Assembly: GCA_002900995.3 (NCBI GenBank)
Contig: CM035310.1
Span: 3,806,096 to 3,870,095 of the forward strand
From: Ganoderma boninense
Lineage: Eukaryota > Basidiomycota > Agaricomycetes > Polyporales > Polyporaceae
Direction of reading: 5' to 3'
DNA: 64,000 nt
How positions within the stretch are numbered: position 1 is the first letter of the stretch; each line of letters starts with the position of its first letter. The notes below the pieces were generated by a model. That model was not told the origin of the DNA. It did not search any database and saw only the letters and a list, made by a program, of their open reading frames with translations. A program made the translations under genes and the position numbers. This document shows positions 33,247-44,766 of this stretch, piece by piece.

Positions 33247-34355
33247 ATGTCGGCGGATGCAGGTCCATTGAAACGCACTCATATCGACGGCGATGACCCT
33301 TCCGTGTCCTTCTCAACTTCTCCGGCCATCTCTCTCCAGGACCTCAAGCGGCACGATGAACTTTGGTTTGACGACGGAAACCTCGTCCTCATCGCACGCG
33401 ACACCGCTTTTAGGATATACTGCGGGCTAATCGCCTCCCAGTCTACAGTGTTCTCCCGACATGCTTGTTTCGTCGTGCGCGAGCGCAGATGAGACATACG
33501 ACGGCTGCCCCACCGTGCACTTGTCTGACTCCCCTCAAGACCTCGCTCACTTCCTCCGAGTCCTCCTTCCAGGGTCTCGGAAGCGGTAAGCCTACGTGAT
33601 CGTACGTAGCTAAGCAACATTTATACTGACTTGATGTCATCGTCCTTCCCAGCTTCTACTCTCATGATGCTTCTACCGAACTCTCGTTTGACGAGGTCGC
33701 AGCGGTGATCCGCATTGCCCACAAATACCATGTCGCGGACATACAACACCAAGCTCTACTCTTTCTTCGCGACTTCTACTTCCCGTCTGACTTTAATCGC
33801 TACGAGGAACACAGAAAAACCAGTAGCGCCTCTGGGAAGCACGGTATAGCCGCCATAAACCTCGCAAGACTGACCAACACGCCGTCTCTGCTCCCCCTCG
33901 CATTTCTACAATGTAACTCATTGCGTGAAGCAGTCCTTGACGGCCAGAAGCGAGAAGACGGTACCATCGAACATCTGTCCCCGGACGACCTCCGAAGGTG
34001 CTTCGCGGCCCAGTCCGCGCTCCTCGAACGCAACTCTCAAGTCATGGCGGCCGTCTTCGACCCGATACCCAGTGAGACCTGCCAGGACCGTGAGAGTTGC
34101 AATTACGGTCTGCACGCCAGCTGCAGTTTCCTCGTTCACCACAAAACCATTTTTAAACACGATCTCATTATCAACTGGGCCAAGTGGATTCGAGTGGTGG
34201 GTCACGGGACTTCCAACGAGCGCTTTATCTGTCCGGAATGCGAGAAGGAGCTGCTGGCGCGGAATGCGCGGGAACGACGCAAGTTTTGGGCAGACTTGCC
34301 GAAGATATTTGGGATTACGGTCGAGGGGTGGGGGAGCAGCGGTGCGGCGAAGTAG
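33247..34355 (+). pseudogene. BTB/POZ protein, locus 7, with one-base insertion
   Basis: Exon 1 (33247-33585) starts MSADAGPLKRTHIDGDDPS and encodes HDELWFDDGNLVLIARDTAF and YCGLIASQSTVFS. At 33457-33460 an extra C (TTCTCCCGACATG) shifts the frame, giving RHACFVVRERR and a stop. The next frame reads on correctly with SSCASADETYDGCPTVHLSD and DLAHFLRVLLPGSRKR to a GTAAGC donor. Exon 2 (33653-34355) is open throughout: VIRIAHKYHVADIQHQALLF, AVLDGQKREDGTIEHLSPDD, CQDRESC (C-x5-C), CPEC, FWADLPKIFGITVEGWG. A single base in a C run separates this from an intact gene, so a sequencing error is a real alternative. Confidence 0.75.
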
Positions 34356-34943
34356 CTCCACGACGATCTCTCCTTGTGCTTGGTTTCTTCAAGTACGGTA
34401 CGCTTCGACCTCAGGATCCCACCGATGAAGTCATCTCTCATCTCGACTTTTCAGATATCAGATATAAGTGTCGGCGAATGCAGCTCTCGATCATGATGAG
34501 GCTTCTCACGGGCTTGATCGCTCTCGGATTCTGGTACAGTGTATAGCGATCCCCAATGGTATGGTTCACATTTTCTCTAAGCCCGGCATGCTAGCCTGAG
34601 TGGTGGAGTACTAAGTACTACTGGCAGCCCTATTAGCTCGCTCGACCCACCTGCGGTGACTCCTCGCGCGTCAAAGCAGTGCAACTCGAACTTGGCTCTG
34701 GTCTTCACGCTTTATCTCCCGGATCAGGCTCCACAGGCTTGCATAGACATAGCCGGCTGTAGTCAAGGCCACGGTGGCCTGCCCTGATCCTCCCAACCTT
34801 CTGCTCGGCACACAGGGGCCGGGATCGCTTGTCGCAGCCTCGACCGTCGGCTCCTGGATGATGATGCCAAGTACAAACCCCAGAAAGAAATCAGTGCGTC
34901 CCTGATGCGTCCTCTGTTTTGACCAGTCCGCTGATGGCGATAC
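34356..34943. other. Intergenic, no gene called
   Basis: A minus-strand frame through 34671-34920 reads FFLGFVLGIIIQEPTVEAAT and ATVALTTAGYVYASLWSLI. That is hydrophobic and could be a scrap of a membrane protein, but there is no start or splice support. Confidence 0.25.
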
Positions 34944-35348
34944 CAGCTGTTGTAAAAACCAGCGTCGCATTCCTGACCCGGTCCATGTGCCCGGATCACC
35001 GGGAAACCCCGGCCGAGCAGCGCCTCGCTGGCAGACGCGGGAGAGGTCGCGTTCTCGTCGCCCGTGGTCTCTTCCCCGTTTTCTCAACTAAGACCCTCCC
35101 TGCGGCCACCAGCTTTGGATATGATCGAGGAATGGGGTGGTGCTTGCCCCAAGACCAAAATCAGGACCTCGTCTACCTGTCCGTAACCCACAGCAATCTA
35201 CAGCAATTCGAGTGGGGGACTGGCGAAGACAACGCGACCCCCCGCGCGCGCGTCTGCTTGCAGCGTAGCGCCGCTCGGCCGGGAGTTTCCGCTGATCCGG
35301 GCACATAGGGCGGGGTCCCGAATGCGACGCTGGTTTTTACAACAGCTG
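34944..35348. repeat. Fold-back element with long inverted arms
   Basis: The left arm starts CAGCTGTTGTAAAAACCAGC at 34944. The right arm is its complement, ending at 35348. The outer 29 bases match exactly. Similarity then continues with mismatches through ATGTGCCCGGATCA and CGGCCGAGC for at least 87 bases, and more weakly to about 130. The arms enclose about 150 bases. I find no clear target-site duplication. It looks like a non-autonomous inverted-repeat element or a collapsed inverted duplication. Confidence 0.75.
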
Positions 35349-36662
35349 ACATGCTCTACGCTCTACCACGTAGGTCCCTGAATCATAACGTAACACTGAA
35401 CGCGTCCGCCCCGGAGAACCCAGCGGCGGACTACTTCAATGTTGAAGTTGGTCTTGGGCTCTTTTGACCGGCGTACTGACATCCACACCAAGAATATTCT
35501 GCTTCCTAGTGTACTTGCGCTGGGCTACGGCGCCACCGAAGTTTCGTATACGGCACGACTCGCAGTATACGCAAGGTGCGACTCAGGCTCCGCTTGCACA
35601 TGGTATACTTACAACCTGGTCCGGCCCCCGCTCCCGAGGCTCCGTATCATCGGGCGAATCATCGGAGAATTCACGTCTTAGGCCCATCGGATCCGCTATT
35701 GGCCTCAGCATCGGCAACAGACGCTGTGCAGTCTGCATATCCGACCCGCGGGCGTAGGGGATTGAACTACCAATCACGACGCCTCCCCCGTCCTTGAAAA
35801 TTTGCGTTAACGTTGTGGGGTCGGGGGACGGAAGCAACCTGTATGATGCGCTATCTCTAATCGAGATCAATTTTATGGTCGGTTCACCTCCGCCGCGTGA
35901 ATGCTGTGCTTGGAGTCGGATCATGGAATGCGCTGACCATGTAGCCTCGTCGCAGACTCGGCGGTGCGTTGAAGATGATACTGCAATTTCTTAACCAATG
36001 CAGGCCCTATGGGAACCGCCTGGTGCTGGAAGATCAGGGGCGCAAGATCATGATGCGGCCGTTGACTGAAGCTCGCCCGCGAATCCGAGCGCCAGCGAGT
36101 GGACCCCGCGGCTGATCCGGGTGTTTGGCATTCCGGCAAGTGGTAAGTCGCATAGCCGCGTTGGGTGCTGTTTCAGCGTGCTGAATTTTTTGTGCCACGA
36201 GCTCTCCATGACGTTAACCGTAAGTAGTGCTGGACGTCATCGTGCCTCGGCGAGTTTGCCTGAGCTTACGACCAAGGCCATCATTACACCGGTACCGGCC
36301 GTCCTCTCCCCGCTTCATGGATCGCAGCGTATAGGACGACTCCAAACTCTTTCGCGAATGGGGCAAGTGCGGTGTTTTCTGCGAGGGCCATCAGTCGCTC
36401 ATCGCCACCACCGCCCGTAAGGAGGGCTGTTGCAATTTGCGATGGGCGCTTGTTGCTCCAATATACGTTGGCATCGCGACTCAGTCGCGTATAGACGTTC
36501 GCCTTCCGCCTTCCGGCCTTTCTACTTTCTAATACGCTTTCACCTTGGTCCTGGAGAGGCTCAAGCCTTTCCCTCCATCGTCTTCCTTCGCTCTTGCTTG
36601 CCGTAATTTATTTCTTCTCCCTCGGAGCGTACCATCAGTGGACCAGCAACCCTCACGCCATA
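35349..36662. other. Intergenic, no gene seen
   Basis: No coding segment accepted. A short stretch near 36105-36135 (GGCTGATCCGGGTG, GGCATTCC) vaguely resembles the fold-back arm. The last 150 bases are C/T-rich and act as likely promoter for the gene at 36663. Confidence 0.4.
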
Positions 36663-38017
36663 ATGTCTAACGAAATCACGGTACGCGATCCGTTTCGTTT
36701 CGTCCTCGATGTACGCATTGAACATTTTTGCGCCTCGTAGACGCTCATGGAACGGGATGTCCTCAACTCCCGCATCGCAGCCCTCTTTCTCGAAGCTATG
36801 CTCTTCGGCATCCTCATCGTCACGTACTCCACGGGCACCTGGTCGCTTTTGCGGGGGGATCCACGGCGTACGTTCACTCGACGTAACCTGATAGCGCTCA
36901 GCGTGAGCTCTCTCATGTCTCTCTTATCCTTCATTGTGAGTATTGCCTGCCATTCTACCGAATACGCTGCCGGAGGGCTGACTTTGGGCGGCGAGTCGTA
37001 GCATCTTTGCTTGACGGTCCAGACGACAGCACACGGCTTCGTTACGAACGGGCAATCTCGCGACACGATCTACACGACGCTTTACAATTCTAATTTTCTC
37101 GGGACGTCCGTCGATGCGGCGAGGTTCTACCTGTACGTTACGCAGACATTAATCGGCAACGCGTTCATTGTACGTCGCACGCCCTCCCGAGCTACCGTGT
37201 CTCCGCACTTGCTGACCTTCCAGAACAGATATACCGTCTCTTCATTGTATGGGAAGGCCAGTGGGTAGTAGTAATCGGGCCAGCGCTCCTCTCCATCATC
37301 GATGCTAGTGCGTAGTCTCCTCCAACGCGCCGTTCATAACGCCTGCTGACCGGGATGACATGACCGCAGTTGGCGGTTACGGCAGTTCCATGTCCGGTGT
37401 TGGGCGCACGGTCATGCCGCTCCTGTTCTTCATCTTCTCCTTCCTTACCAACGCAATGTCCTCAGGTACGTCCGCCCCCCAGCCATGATGCCGTCCAGCT
37501 GACCCCCATCTCGTCCTGTTCAGCGCTGATCATGTGGCGCGTCCTGCGCACGTATCACCGCGACGACGCCTGCGAGGACTGGGACTGGAAGACCCGGGCG
37601 AGGCTCAACCTCGTGCGATACCGCCCGGTCTTCGAAGCGATCCTCCAGTCCGCCGCCGTGTACTCCGCCGCCTCGGTGGTCCTCTTTATCACGTTCCTCA
37701 CTAGCCCAAACGTCGCGTACTACACGTCCCTCAGCATATTCTCGCCTCTCATGGTGTGTCTCCCATTCGCTCTCCCTTGTGTTATCTCAGGTTTTGACGA
37801 GCACGCCCCACAGGGCCTCGTGTTCTCGCTGATTGTGCTGCGGACAGGGAGGGGATCGAGCGGGTCGGACACGACGCACGTCCCACTACCTACGCAGACG
37901 CTTTGGCGGCCGTCGCGGAAGGGTTCCGAGGCTCAGTGTGCGGACGTGCCCATCTCGCGCCGTACCAGTTTCGACTCGGCTAATTTGCTCGTCATCAAGG
38001 GCAGCCCAGAGGCTTGA
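36663..38017 (+). CDS. Seven-helix membrane protein, family member 4
   Basis: Seven exons (36663-36680, 36741-36935, 37023-37169, 37229-37307, 37370-37465, 37524-37753, 37814-38017) join in frame to 322 residues. The first exon is only six codons (MSNEIT). Helices include RIAALFLEAMLFGILIVTYS, ALSVSSLMSLLSFI, FYLYVTQTLIGNAFIIYRLF, VVVIGPALLSIID, PLLFFIFSFLTNAMSS, SAAVYSAASVVLFITFL and LSIFSPLMGLVFSLIVLR. Family signature VTQTLIGNAFIIYRLF is present. The tail is short and Ser/Thr/Arg-rich. Its nearest relative is the member at 52160: both have WRVLR at the start of exon 6 and RxxLNLVRYRPVFEAILQSA-type text. Convergent with the BTB gene at 38511. Confidence 0.85.
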
Positions 38018-38510
38018 AGCGATTTGCTCGCGGAGAGGAAAGAAGCATCGCGGAATATCCATTCTTTTGTATATATCGATATTATTATATATGCTCGCAT
38101 AATCAGGAAGTAATCGTAGGTGCAGGTGAGTCTTAGTCTCCGTGTGGTGCAAGGTATTAGTCGAGGAGGCCTGTGGTTACAGCCTGCCGGGGACTCTCGC
38201 CTCGCTCTCATCCTTCGGTTTGGTAAGCCCTTCAGAATCCCCAGCACTGTTCACGTCTCTACGAAGCCTCGCAAATGCCGAGATAGCCGTCGATGACGAC
38301 GCCCGATGCCTGAGCGCATGTGCTTGTGCTCTCACTGAGCCAACCGACGCCCAGTCTACCCCACACACTACCCACTACTACGCTTTCTCGACTTGTTCCT
38401 TCTGCTGTCCGTGCGCCGCGCCCGACCGCTATCCCCGTCGCGACGTTCATCAGCAAAACGGTGCCGCGACCAGGACACTGGACTCGAAAATAGCCCAGAA
38501 AGAGGCTCAC
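38018..38510. other. Intergenic between convergent genes
   Basis: AT-rich just after the membrane gene (TATATATCGATATTATTATATATG near 38070-38095), otherwise without coding signal. Presumably both 3' UTRs. Confidence 0.5.
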
Positions 38511-39728
38511 CTAAAACCAACCCTCGAAGGTCGCCTTCCACCCCTCGACCTCCACACCAAAAATTTCAGGCAGTCGCTCCCAAGTCTTCCCCCGCTCCTC
38601 CCGGTCCCGTCCCACCACCATATACGCGCACTCCCGGCACAGCCCGCCGTCGTCCGCCCGCTCCCACAACCGCGGCGTCTCCCACTCGTCCACCACCCCG
38701 CCCCCATGCTCCCAGAAACCCCCGCGGACCATGACGTCCCCGAGGTCGCGCAGCCCCGCCTGGCAGCGCTTGCGCGTCGCGCAGGCCGTGTGCGGCTTGT
38801 CGTCGAAGATCCGCTCGCACAGCGCCGCGCGCTCGCGCACCAGCGCGGCATGCGCATCGAGGCACCGCCGGAGGTCCTCGCGCGCGAGGTGCTCGACGCT
38901 CCCGTCGTCGCGCGCCCACCCGCGCAACACCGCGGGCCCCAGCGCGGCGCAGCGGTAGAGCGCAGCGAGGTGCATCGCGGGGCGGTCGACGAGCCGCGCG
39001 ATGTTCGCCGCCGCGATCGCGTGCACGGGCTCGAACGCGAGGTCGGGGCGCAGGGGGAAGGCCGAGCGGCGGGGGCCGGGCCCCGGGAACGCGTGCTGCT
39101 CGACCAGCTCGAGGGCTTGGTCCCGGAGGGCGGGGAGCGCGTACTTGTGCGCGAGGCGCAGGACGGCGGCGGCCGCGTCGAACGTCCAGAGGCCGTCCGC
39201 CCTGGCGGTGCGGTAGAAGCTGCGGGGGAAGGGGCGAATCGGAGTGAGAAGCGGAATGAGGAGGGCGCGAGGAGGTCAGGGCATGCCCGTGCGACGTTTG
39301 CAGAGTACGACTCACGTGCGGCTGTGCTTTGGGATGAGGACGCGCAGGAAGTGGGCGAAGTCGCTCGGGACGTCGTAGACGGGCACGACGGGGCAGCCGT
39401 CGTAGACTTCGTCCGCGTTCGCGCTCGCGACGGCGAACATGTTTGCGAAGACCTCGGACTGGGCCGCGAGGAGACCAGCGTAGACGCGGAATGCGGTGTG
39501 CCCATTTGCGACGAGGACGAGATTCCCGTCGTCCAGCCAGAATTCGGGATGCCGTGTGATACCCGTGAGAGGCCCTGACTCGTCTGGTAGGACTCGAGGA
39601 AGAGAGGTAGCGGCGGAACCTTGAGGAGTGCGGTGCTCGTTCGCCTCGGGTGTGGCTCCTCCGTCGATGTCGTCTGGAGCGCGAGGACGTTTTGCGGACC
39701 GCGCTATGGCACTTGCAAGGGCCATCAT
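38511..39728 (-). CDS. BTB/POZ domain protein, locus 8
   Basis: Exons 39728-39316 and 39219-38511 give 373 residues. Start MMALASAIARSAKRPRAPDD; BTB core RHPEFWLDDGNLVLVANGHT to GCPVVPVYDVPSDFAHFLRV and LIPKHSRT. Exon 2 is very GC-rich: AAVLRLAHKYALPALRDQAL, HAIAAANIARLVDRPAMHLA, GWARDDGSVEHLAREDLRRC, CATRKRC (C-x5-C), CREC, TWERLPEIFGVEVEGW. All splice sites are GT-AG. The C at third positions is extreme, which creates long antisense frames that I treat as shadows. A start 27 codons further up is possible but would add text unlike the paralogues. A broken relative of this gene is at 46089-46905. Confidence 0.85.
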
Positions 39729-39981
39729 CGTTCCAGACAAGCTGACGGCGTCTGGTATCCCGGTGGGCTTATCGCCAAATGCAACTTGAATCACATGTAA
39801 GCATCGCAATGTACCGCCGACTAACGAGATATGCTGGAACTAATTCTGGCGTAAACGTACAGTTAATTACTGAAGATAAGATTTATTTGAGGGATTCGAT
39901 CGAAACGACGCTGGTATGAACCTACTCACGATCAGTCACTAACTAGTAAGTATAGCGTATAAGCATGCACAGACAATTGAT

Positions 39982-41059
39982 TCAAGGCCAGTCCTCCAAC
40001 TCTATCCCGAACATTTGAGGGAGCTCAGACCAGATCCTATCGCGTTCCTCGTAGAGACGCTCATCGAAGGCCTCCGAGCAGGACTCGCAGGCGCGATAAT
40101 CACGTTCCAAGTCGGGCACCCACTCTGAGTCGAACACAAGATGGCCGGGAAAGTCTTGTAGGAGAACGTCCTTGCGAGCAATGCGTAGCCGTGACCGACA
40201 CTTCGGGGACATGCACTCCTCACACGGTGTGCGGTCGAACACCTCCACGGCCAGCGCCGCCGCTTCCCGCACCAGCGCATCTCGCCCGCCCACGCACAGC
40301 GCCAGGTCCTCCATGGTGAGATGCTCGACCACTCCGTCGTCCCGCCTCCAGCCGTCCAACACGGCCCCGCCTAGCCGGGTGCACTCGTAGAACGCGATGG
40401 GGAGAAGGGCGGGCGCACCGATCTGTCTCGCGAGGTTGACGGCCCCGATGGCATAGGAGCCGTGCACAGCGAGGGCGGGCTTGAGGTGCCGGAGCTCCCA
40501 GTAGCACCAGTCCGGGGTGAAGTGCGACTCTCGCAGAAGCCGAAGGCCTTGCGCCTTGACGTCGTCGACACGGTACTTGTGCGCGAGGCGGATGACAGCG
40601 GCGACCTGGTCGAAGGTGAATTGCGACGGCTCTTCGTTGCGCCGATAGAATCTGGATGAACGAATGGACGACGGTCAGTTACGTACTCGGTGCAGCGAGA
40701 TATGGGCATCGGAGTGCATACACCTGCTGTGACTTGGGCAGGATGACGCGCAGGAAGTGTGCAAGCTCCTCCGGGGTGTCCTTGACCTCCACTACGGGGC
40801 ACCCGTCGCACATCCGGGTAGGATCAGAGGACGCGGAGGAGACAGAGTCCGCGAAGACGGCGGATTGGGCGGTGAGGAGGGCGCGATAGAGGCGGAATAG
40901 TGTGCTGTTGTTGGCAACGAGGACGAGATTTCCGTCCTCGAGCCAGAACTCGTCATGGCGTTTGCACGCGGCCAAGAGTTGAGGGAGGGAAGGATGAGGC
41001 CTCAGCGACGCGTTATCCGAGAGTCTGGCGCGCTTCTCCGGTGGTGGGCCGTCGGACAT
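39982..41059 (-). CDS. BTB/POZ domain protein, locus 9
   Basis: Exons 41059-40722 and 40651-39982 give 335 residues. Start MSDGPPPEKRARLSDN; BTB core KRHDEFWLEDGNLVLVANNS to GCPVVEVKDTPEELAHFLRV and ILPKSQQV. The donor GTATGC rather than the overlapping GTGTAT is chosen because only it keeps the phase. Exon 2 has AAVIRLAHKYRVDDVKAQGL, IGAVNLARQIGAPALLPIAF, LDGWRRDDGVVEHLTMEDLA, the Cys cluster CEECMSPKC, CESC, and RIWSELPQMFGIELEDWP at the stop. It is a paired neighbour of the divergent membrane pseudogene at 41919, the same arrangement as 46906-48079 with 48554. Confidence 0.85.
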
Positions 41060-41918
41060 CGGAACCAGAGCGAGGGTGGGGAACGAGCGATGGTAGATGG
41101 GGGCGAGAGGGAGAGATGCAACCCAGCATTGACTTGACACTATCGCGACGACTGAGTGGCCCCTCGGGTGACGCGCTGACGTTGAACGTTGATCAAGGTT
41201 GATTTGCCGTGCTCTCGGCCGATGGGTTGTGTATCGTACTGGCTAGAGCTGAGTGCCGGCCAGAGAGACTTTGAGCTTGACCGAGGGCTCGAGGATTCAT
41301 GGCTACCGAGTCGGCGGCACAGGGCGTGGAGGAAGAGGTCGGCACCTGCACCGACCGGTCCGGCGGCCAGAAGGCTGAGATGATCGGCGCTTATGCAGCG
41401 ATATTGCGAGCGGCTGCATACATGCTGGGCAGTGGACTTGTCCTGCCCCACCGCTCTCAATGTCCCTCTCTCAGTCTACTTCATCGCCGCTCGCATTTTT
41501 CCCATACTGGAAGCTCATGCTATGTCAATTTGGCTCGTTATGCATGGGCAAGGTCCCACGGCCGACCAACAAGCAAGAGAATCCACCTCGCCGCATTTCG
41601 GCGGCACCTGTCCACCAGTCATCGTGAGTGGAAAGCATCAAGCTACCTGTACCTATCTCACCTCGTTCTGCACCACATCTAGGCTGTATAACTCCTGCCA
41701 AACCGGGGGATCATGGCATATTCCGTCCACAACAGTTCTATACCATTCTTTAATTGACCTGCGAAGTCGTAGTGCACATGGGCTGAAGAATAGCGGAACA
41801 CGCTCATGACAGTCATTCAAGCTTCCTGATGCACAGTGACCGCCCCTCTTAAATGCGTAAGTCCTCCAAATGTCTGGTGTCCGCCCCCTCATGCGGTCTC
41901 CCTACCCTGCTGCAACCG
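41060..41918. other. Divergent spacer, duplicated at 48080-48553
   Basis: No gene. From about 41510 it shares long blocks with 48110-48540 (AAGAGAATCCACCTCGCCGC, CATGGCATATTCCGTCCACA, GTTCTATACCATTCT), so it belongs to the duplicated BTB-7TM unit and contains the promoters of both genes. Confidence 0.6.
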
Positions 41919-42900
41919 ATGTCAGCGCCTCTCTCCCTAGACGCGTACGGGGTGAGTCCAGCACACCAGTTCTCAGCATTGGGCCGTTCAAGGCCGTACA
42001 CCATCTGGGGCTTCGCAGGTAGCCCGTCCCTGGCTTTCTACGCCACAACGCTCTCCGTGGAGATTGGGCTATATGTGGTCTTCCCCCTCTCCTACGCGTA
42101 CTACGGGACGTGGTGTACTTACCCTCTCCCGCGACCATTAGAAAGTCCCCCGGAGGGGACTGAACATCGGCCTCGTCGTCTGCAACACATTGATGGTTCT
42201 TGCTTGCGACTGCGGTGAGTGTGGCCGTCCCGTGCAGTCGCACCATTCCGTGCACACTGCTCAACATGCTACGTCCCATGCTCCACCCCCTTCCACTCAA
42301 CATTTCTCACTCGACACTCGCGACGCCATGCACGGATTTACTGAGGGCTCGCCCCTCTTCGACCCTATCAAGTTCGTGATTCAAGTTCGTGATCTCTGTC
42401 TAGGAGACCCTTATTGCTTCATGGTGTGCACTCAATGCGTCCCTCCGCTTGTTGGGCGGCGTTGAACTTGCATTATTGTGTTTAGGTCTACCGGCTCTAC
42501 CGGGTAGAGAACTATCAGGCTTCTGCATGCTCGTGGTGGTCTACTTCCTCGGATTTCTCATCGACATAGTTTCTGCCAGTGGGTGTCTCCGTGGGATTAC
42601 GCGATGCCATCGCAGCAATCTCCCTGGTGTCTGCATCCATGCGCGGAGTCAGCGCATTGACCGCGACTCCGAGGTGAAGTACCTGCGCTCCCAGACGGAC
42701 CACATGGACGCTGTCATCGATGTGCTCGTCCAGTCCACCACACGTCGTCCCTGTCGCTGTTCATCAACTTCGCAACCCGCGCCTTCCTCGGCCTCTGTGC
42801 CTCACCTGCCTCAACGTCTTCTCAGCGCTCATCATAGGCTTCTCTTGTTCCTCCGTCCCTCAATATCCGGCGTGCCTCGTAATGTGCCACTATTGTAATC
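41919..42900 (+). pseudogene. Seven-helix membrane protein, family member 5, decayed
   Basis: Exon 1 (41919-41951, MSAPLSLDAYG, GTGAGT donor) is intact and matches member 6 at 48554. At exon 2 the acceptor TAG of the twin is TGG here (near 42009). Within exon 2 there is a four-base insertion (TGGTGTACTTACCC against TGGTGCATCC) and a one-base insertion before the donor. Exon 3 text (AMHGFTEGSPLFDPIKFVI) is followed by a small duplicated insertion, VIQVRD. Exon 4 breaks after VYRLYRV and jumps into exon 5 text (MLVVVYFLGFLIDIVS), deleting the rest and the intron. Exon 6 is recognisable only in patches (SQRIDRDSEVKYLRSQTDHM, DVLVQST). No product expected. Confidence 0.8.
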
Positions 42901-43190
42901 CCACCTCGGGCCCGTGCGCAGGTTCCGTACACCCTTCATTGTCTATAGCCGTGGCCCAGATTTTCAATGTGTTAGACAAAAGAAATACAACGGGGCGCGA
43001 GTCCGAGTCCGAGAAGAGCTATGTTTGAGTGTGTCCGCCGAACCTGTGCATGATTAAGTTTGTCCGCACAATTTGCACCCATGGAGTATTTGTAGTGCCT
43101 CTCAGGCTATTGCTATGTGACTTTTCTTCCCCCGCTCTCCCTTCCCCCGCTCTCCCTTCCCCTGCTCTTTCTTCTCTCTCAACCTGCCGC

Positions 43191-44766
43191 ATGTCGACCA
43201 ATCCTTGGGACCTGTTCGCGGAGCAACTCCTTCCGATCGGGTACGGTCACCCCCTTTGGTTCCCTGAGCCAGGTTTTCCAAGCGGCCGCGAGGTCCTCAT
43301 TGGCGACGTAGGGTGGCTGAATGAAGGTGACTTCCGGCCACTTTTCAACTCGTTGAGAGGGGAGAGGGATCCTGTCAACGAAGAGAAGAAAGTTCCAAGG
43401 GACTTCCAACCACTGGATCGGTCCTCTCTCTCCATCAGACTTCGCCCAAACAAGATCATGACGGAGACCGTGTTCAGCAAGAGCATCCAAAAGTTCGAAG
43501 CTCGAGGAGATATTGCCGTTGGGTCGTAAGTAGTGTCTCAGTCTTACCTTCATGTGATAAGTACTCAAAGTCATGCTGCCGTGGCAGTAGTACGGCACCC
43601 GTATCGGCCGCTACGGGATTCCATTTCCAAACAAAGTCAGATTCTGGAGCGCTGGTCAAGCTCAGCCCACCAGGTGCCTCAGAAGACATCGAATCGAAGA
43701 AACACATCATCAGTTACATGCGCGACCACTTAGATTCCTGGCTGGAGTTCGCAAAGGCCTCCAATGCATGGGGTTTTGACCTTCGACCTGAAGATCTCAT
43801 CTTTGTCTCTGGAACGTTGAAGACGACGCAGTGGGCTCTTGCCGCATTTCAAGGGAGCAGGTTTAGCAACAAAGCAGGATACGTTTCCGGGCAGCTTGGT
43901 CCATTTGCAAGCGCGGACTTCAGCATTCATATCTCGAATTTGCACCTCCCGAGCACCCACTGGAGGAAGGGCCCCGTTAACTCACCAGTCCACAGAGATT
44001 GCGGTCTGTTGGGGCCGGGTGGTGATGCGCTGCCGCTGGCCGTTGACACCATGGGTGCGCAAAACCAGTGCCTTTTCATCCACTATTACAAGATGAAGCG
44101 CCGCCTGCCGTGGAGGAACGTGCCCACCAACATGACAGCACAAGCTGGGCCTCACCACTTACCTCCCGGTCCAGACAACACAGGGCAGGGTGGCGTGGAA
44201 CTTGAAGCTGTCATGACGAGAGCATCTCCGGAATACGATTTTGAATGTGAAACTGATATGCATGAGAGTAATGTATGTATAATTTCTGTTCAAGTTCCAA
44301 TGAATGACAATCAAGCTGATAGCGGCAGAATCTCCAGAGATATGATCCAGTAGACTACCTCCTCAACTACATTTTGCAGGTGTGTACTGTTTTTTCACCA
44401 TGTCGCGTTCCTGTATGAGCCACGTAAACCACGTCCTTGACTGTATTTTCGAAATATGTGGGATCCTGTGCTTAATTTCTGAAACACAGAAATCTGAAGC
44501 AGCTATTGCTATTGCATCGGATCTTGATCTCACTGCACTGTTTTCGGTAGGTAGTCTCTTTCATTTTTCACAATAGGTGTGGAATGAACTCAGAACTTGC
44601 TTGTCCTGTTCTGAACTCCAGAACATACCCGGTGGCTTTCCGGATCGTCACAACATTCTGGAAGTAATCCTGCAGTTGTCCCCACTTATTCAACTCAGTG
44701 AAGATGGTGGTACGTTCTTGACCTTTGTACTAATATAATTACGTCCAAGTCCATTTCGTAGTATGA
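43191..44766 (+). CDS. Agaricomycete protein of unknown family
   Basis: Exons 43191-43525, 43588-44272, 44329-44379, 44490-44546, 44577-44709 and 44762-44766 join in frame to 421 residues. Start MSTNPWDLFAEQLLPIGYGH, then PLWFPEPGFPSGREVLIGDV and GWLNEGDFRPLFNSL; later ALVKLSPPGASEDIESKKHI and EDLIFVSGTLKTTQWALAAF; then YDPVDYLLNYILQ and KSEAAIAIASDLDLTALFS. I recognise this layout from memory as an abundant uncharacterised Agaricomycete family, but cannot name a domain or function. The later exons are clearly AT-richer than the neighbouring genes. The last join gives only one sense codon before TGA, which is suspicious: coding text resumes one frame away at 44763, so the gene may originally have continued. 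Confidence 0.6.

Noticed and set aside
38507..39578. Large plus- and minus-strand frames overlapping BTB locus 8
   Set aside because: Arg/Ala/Pro-rich shadows of an extremely GC-rich exon; the spliced minus-strand frame matches the BTB family.
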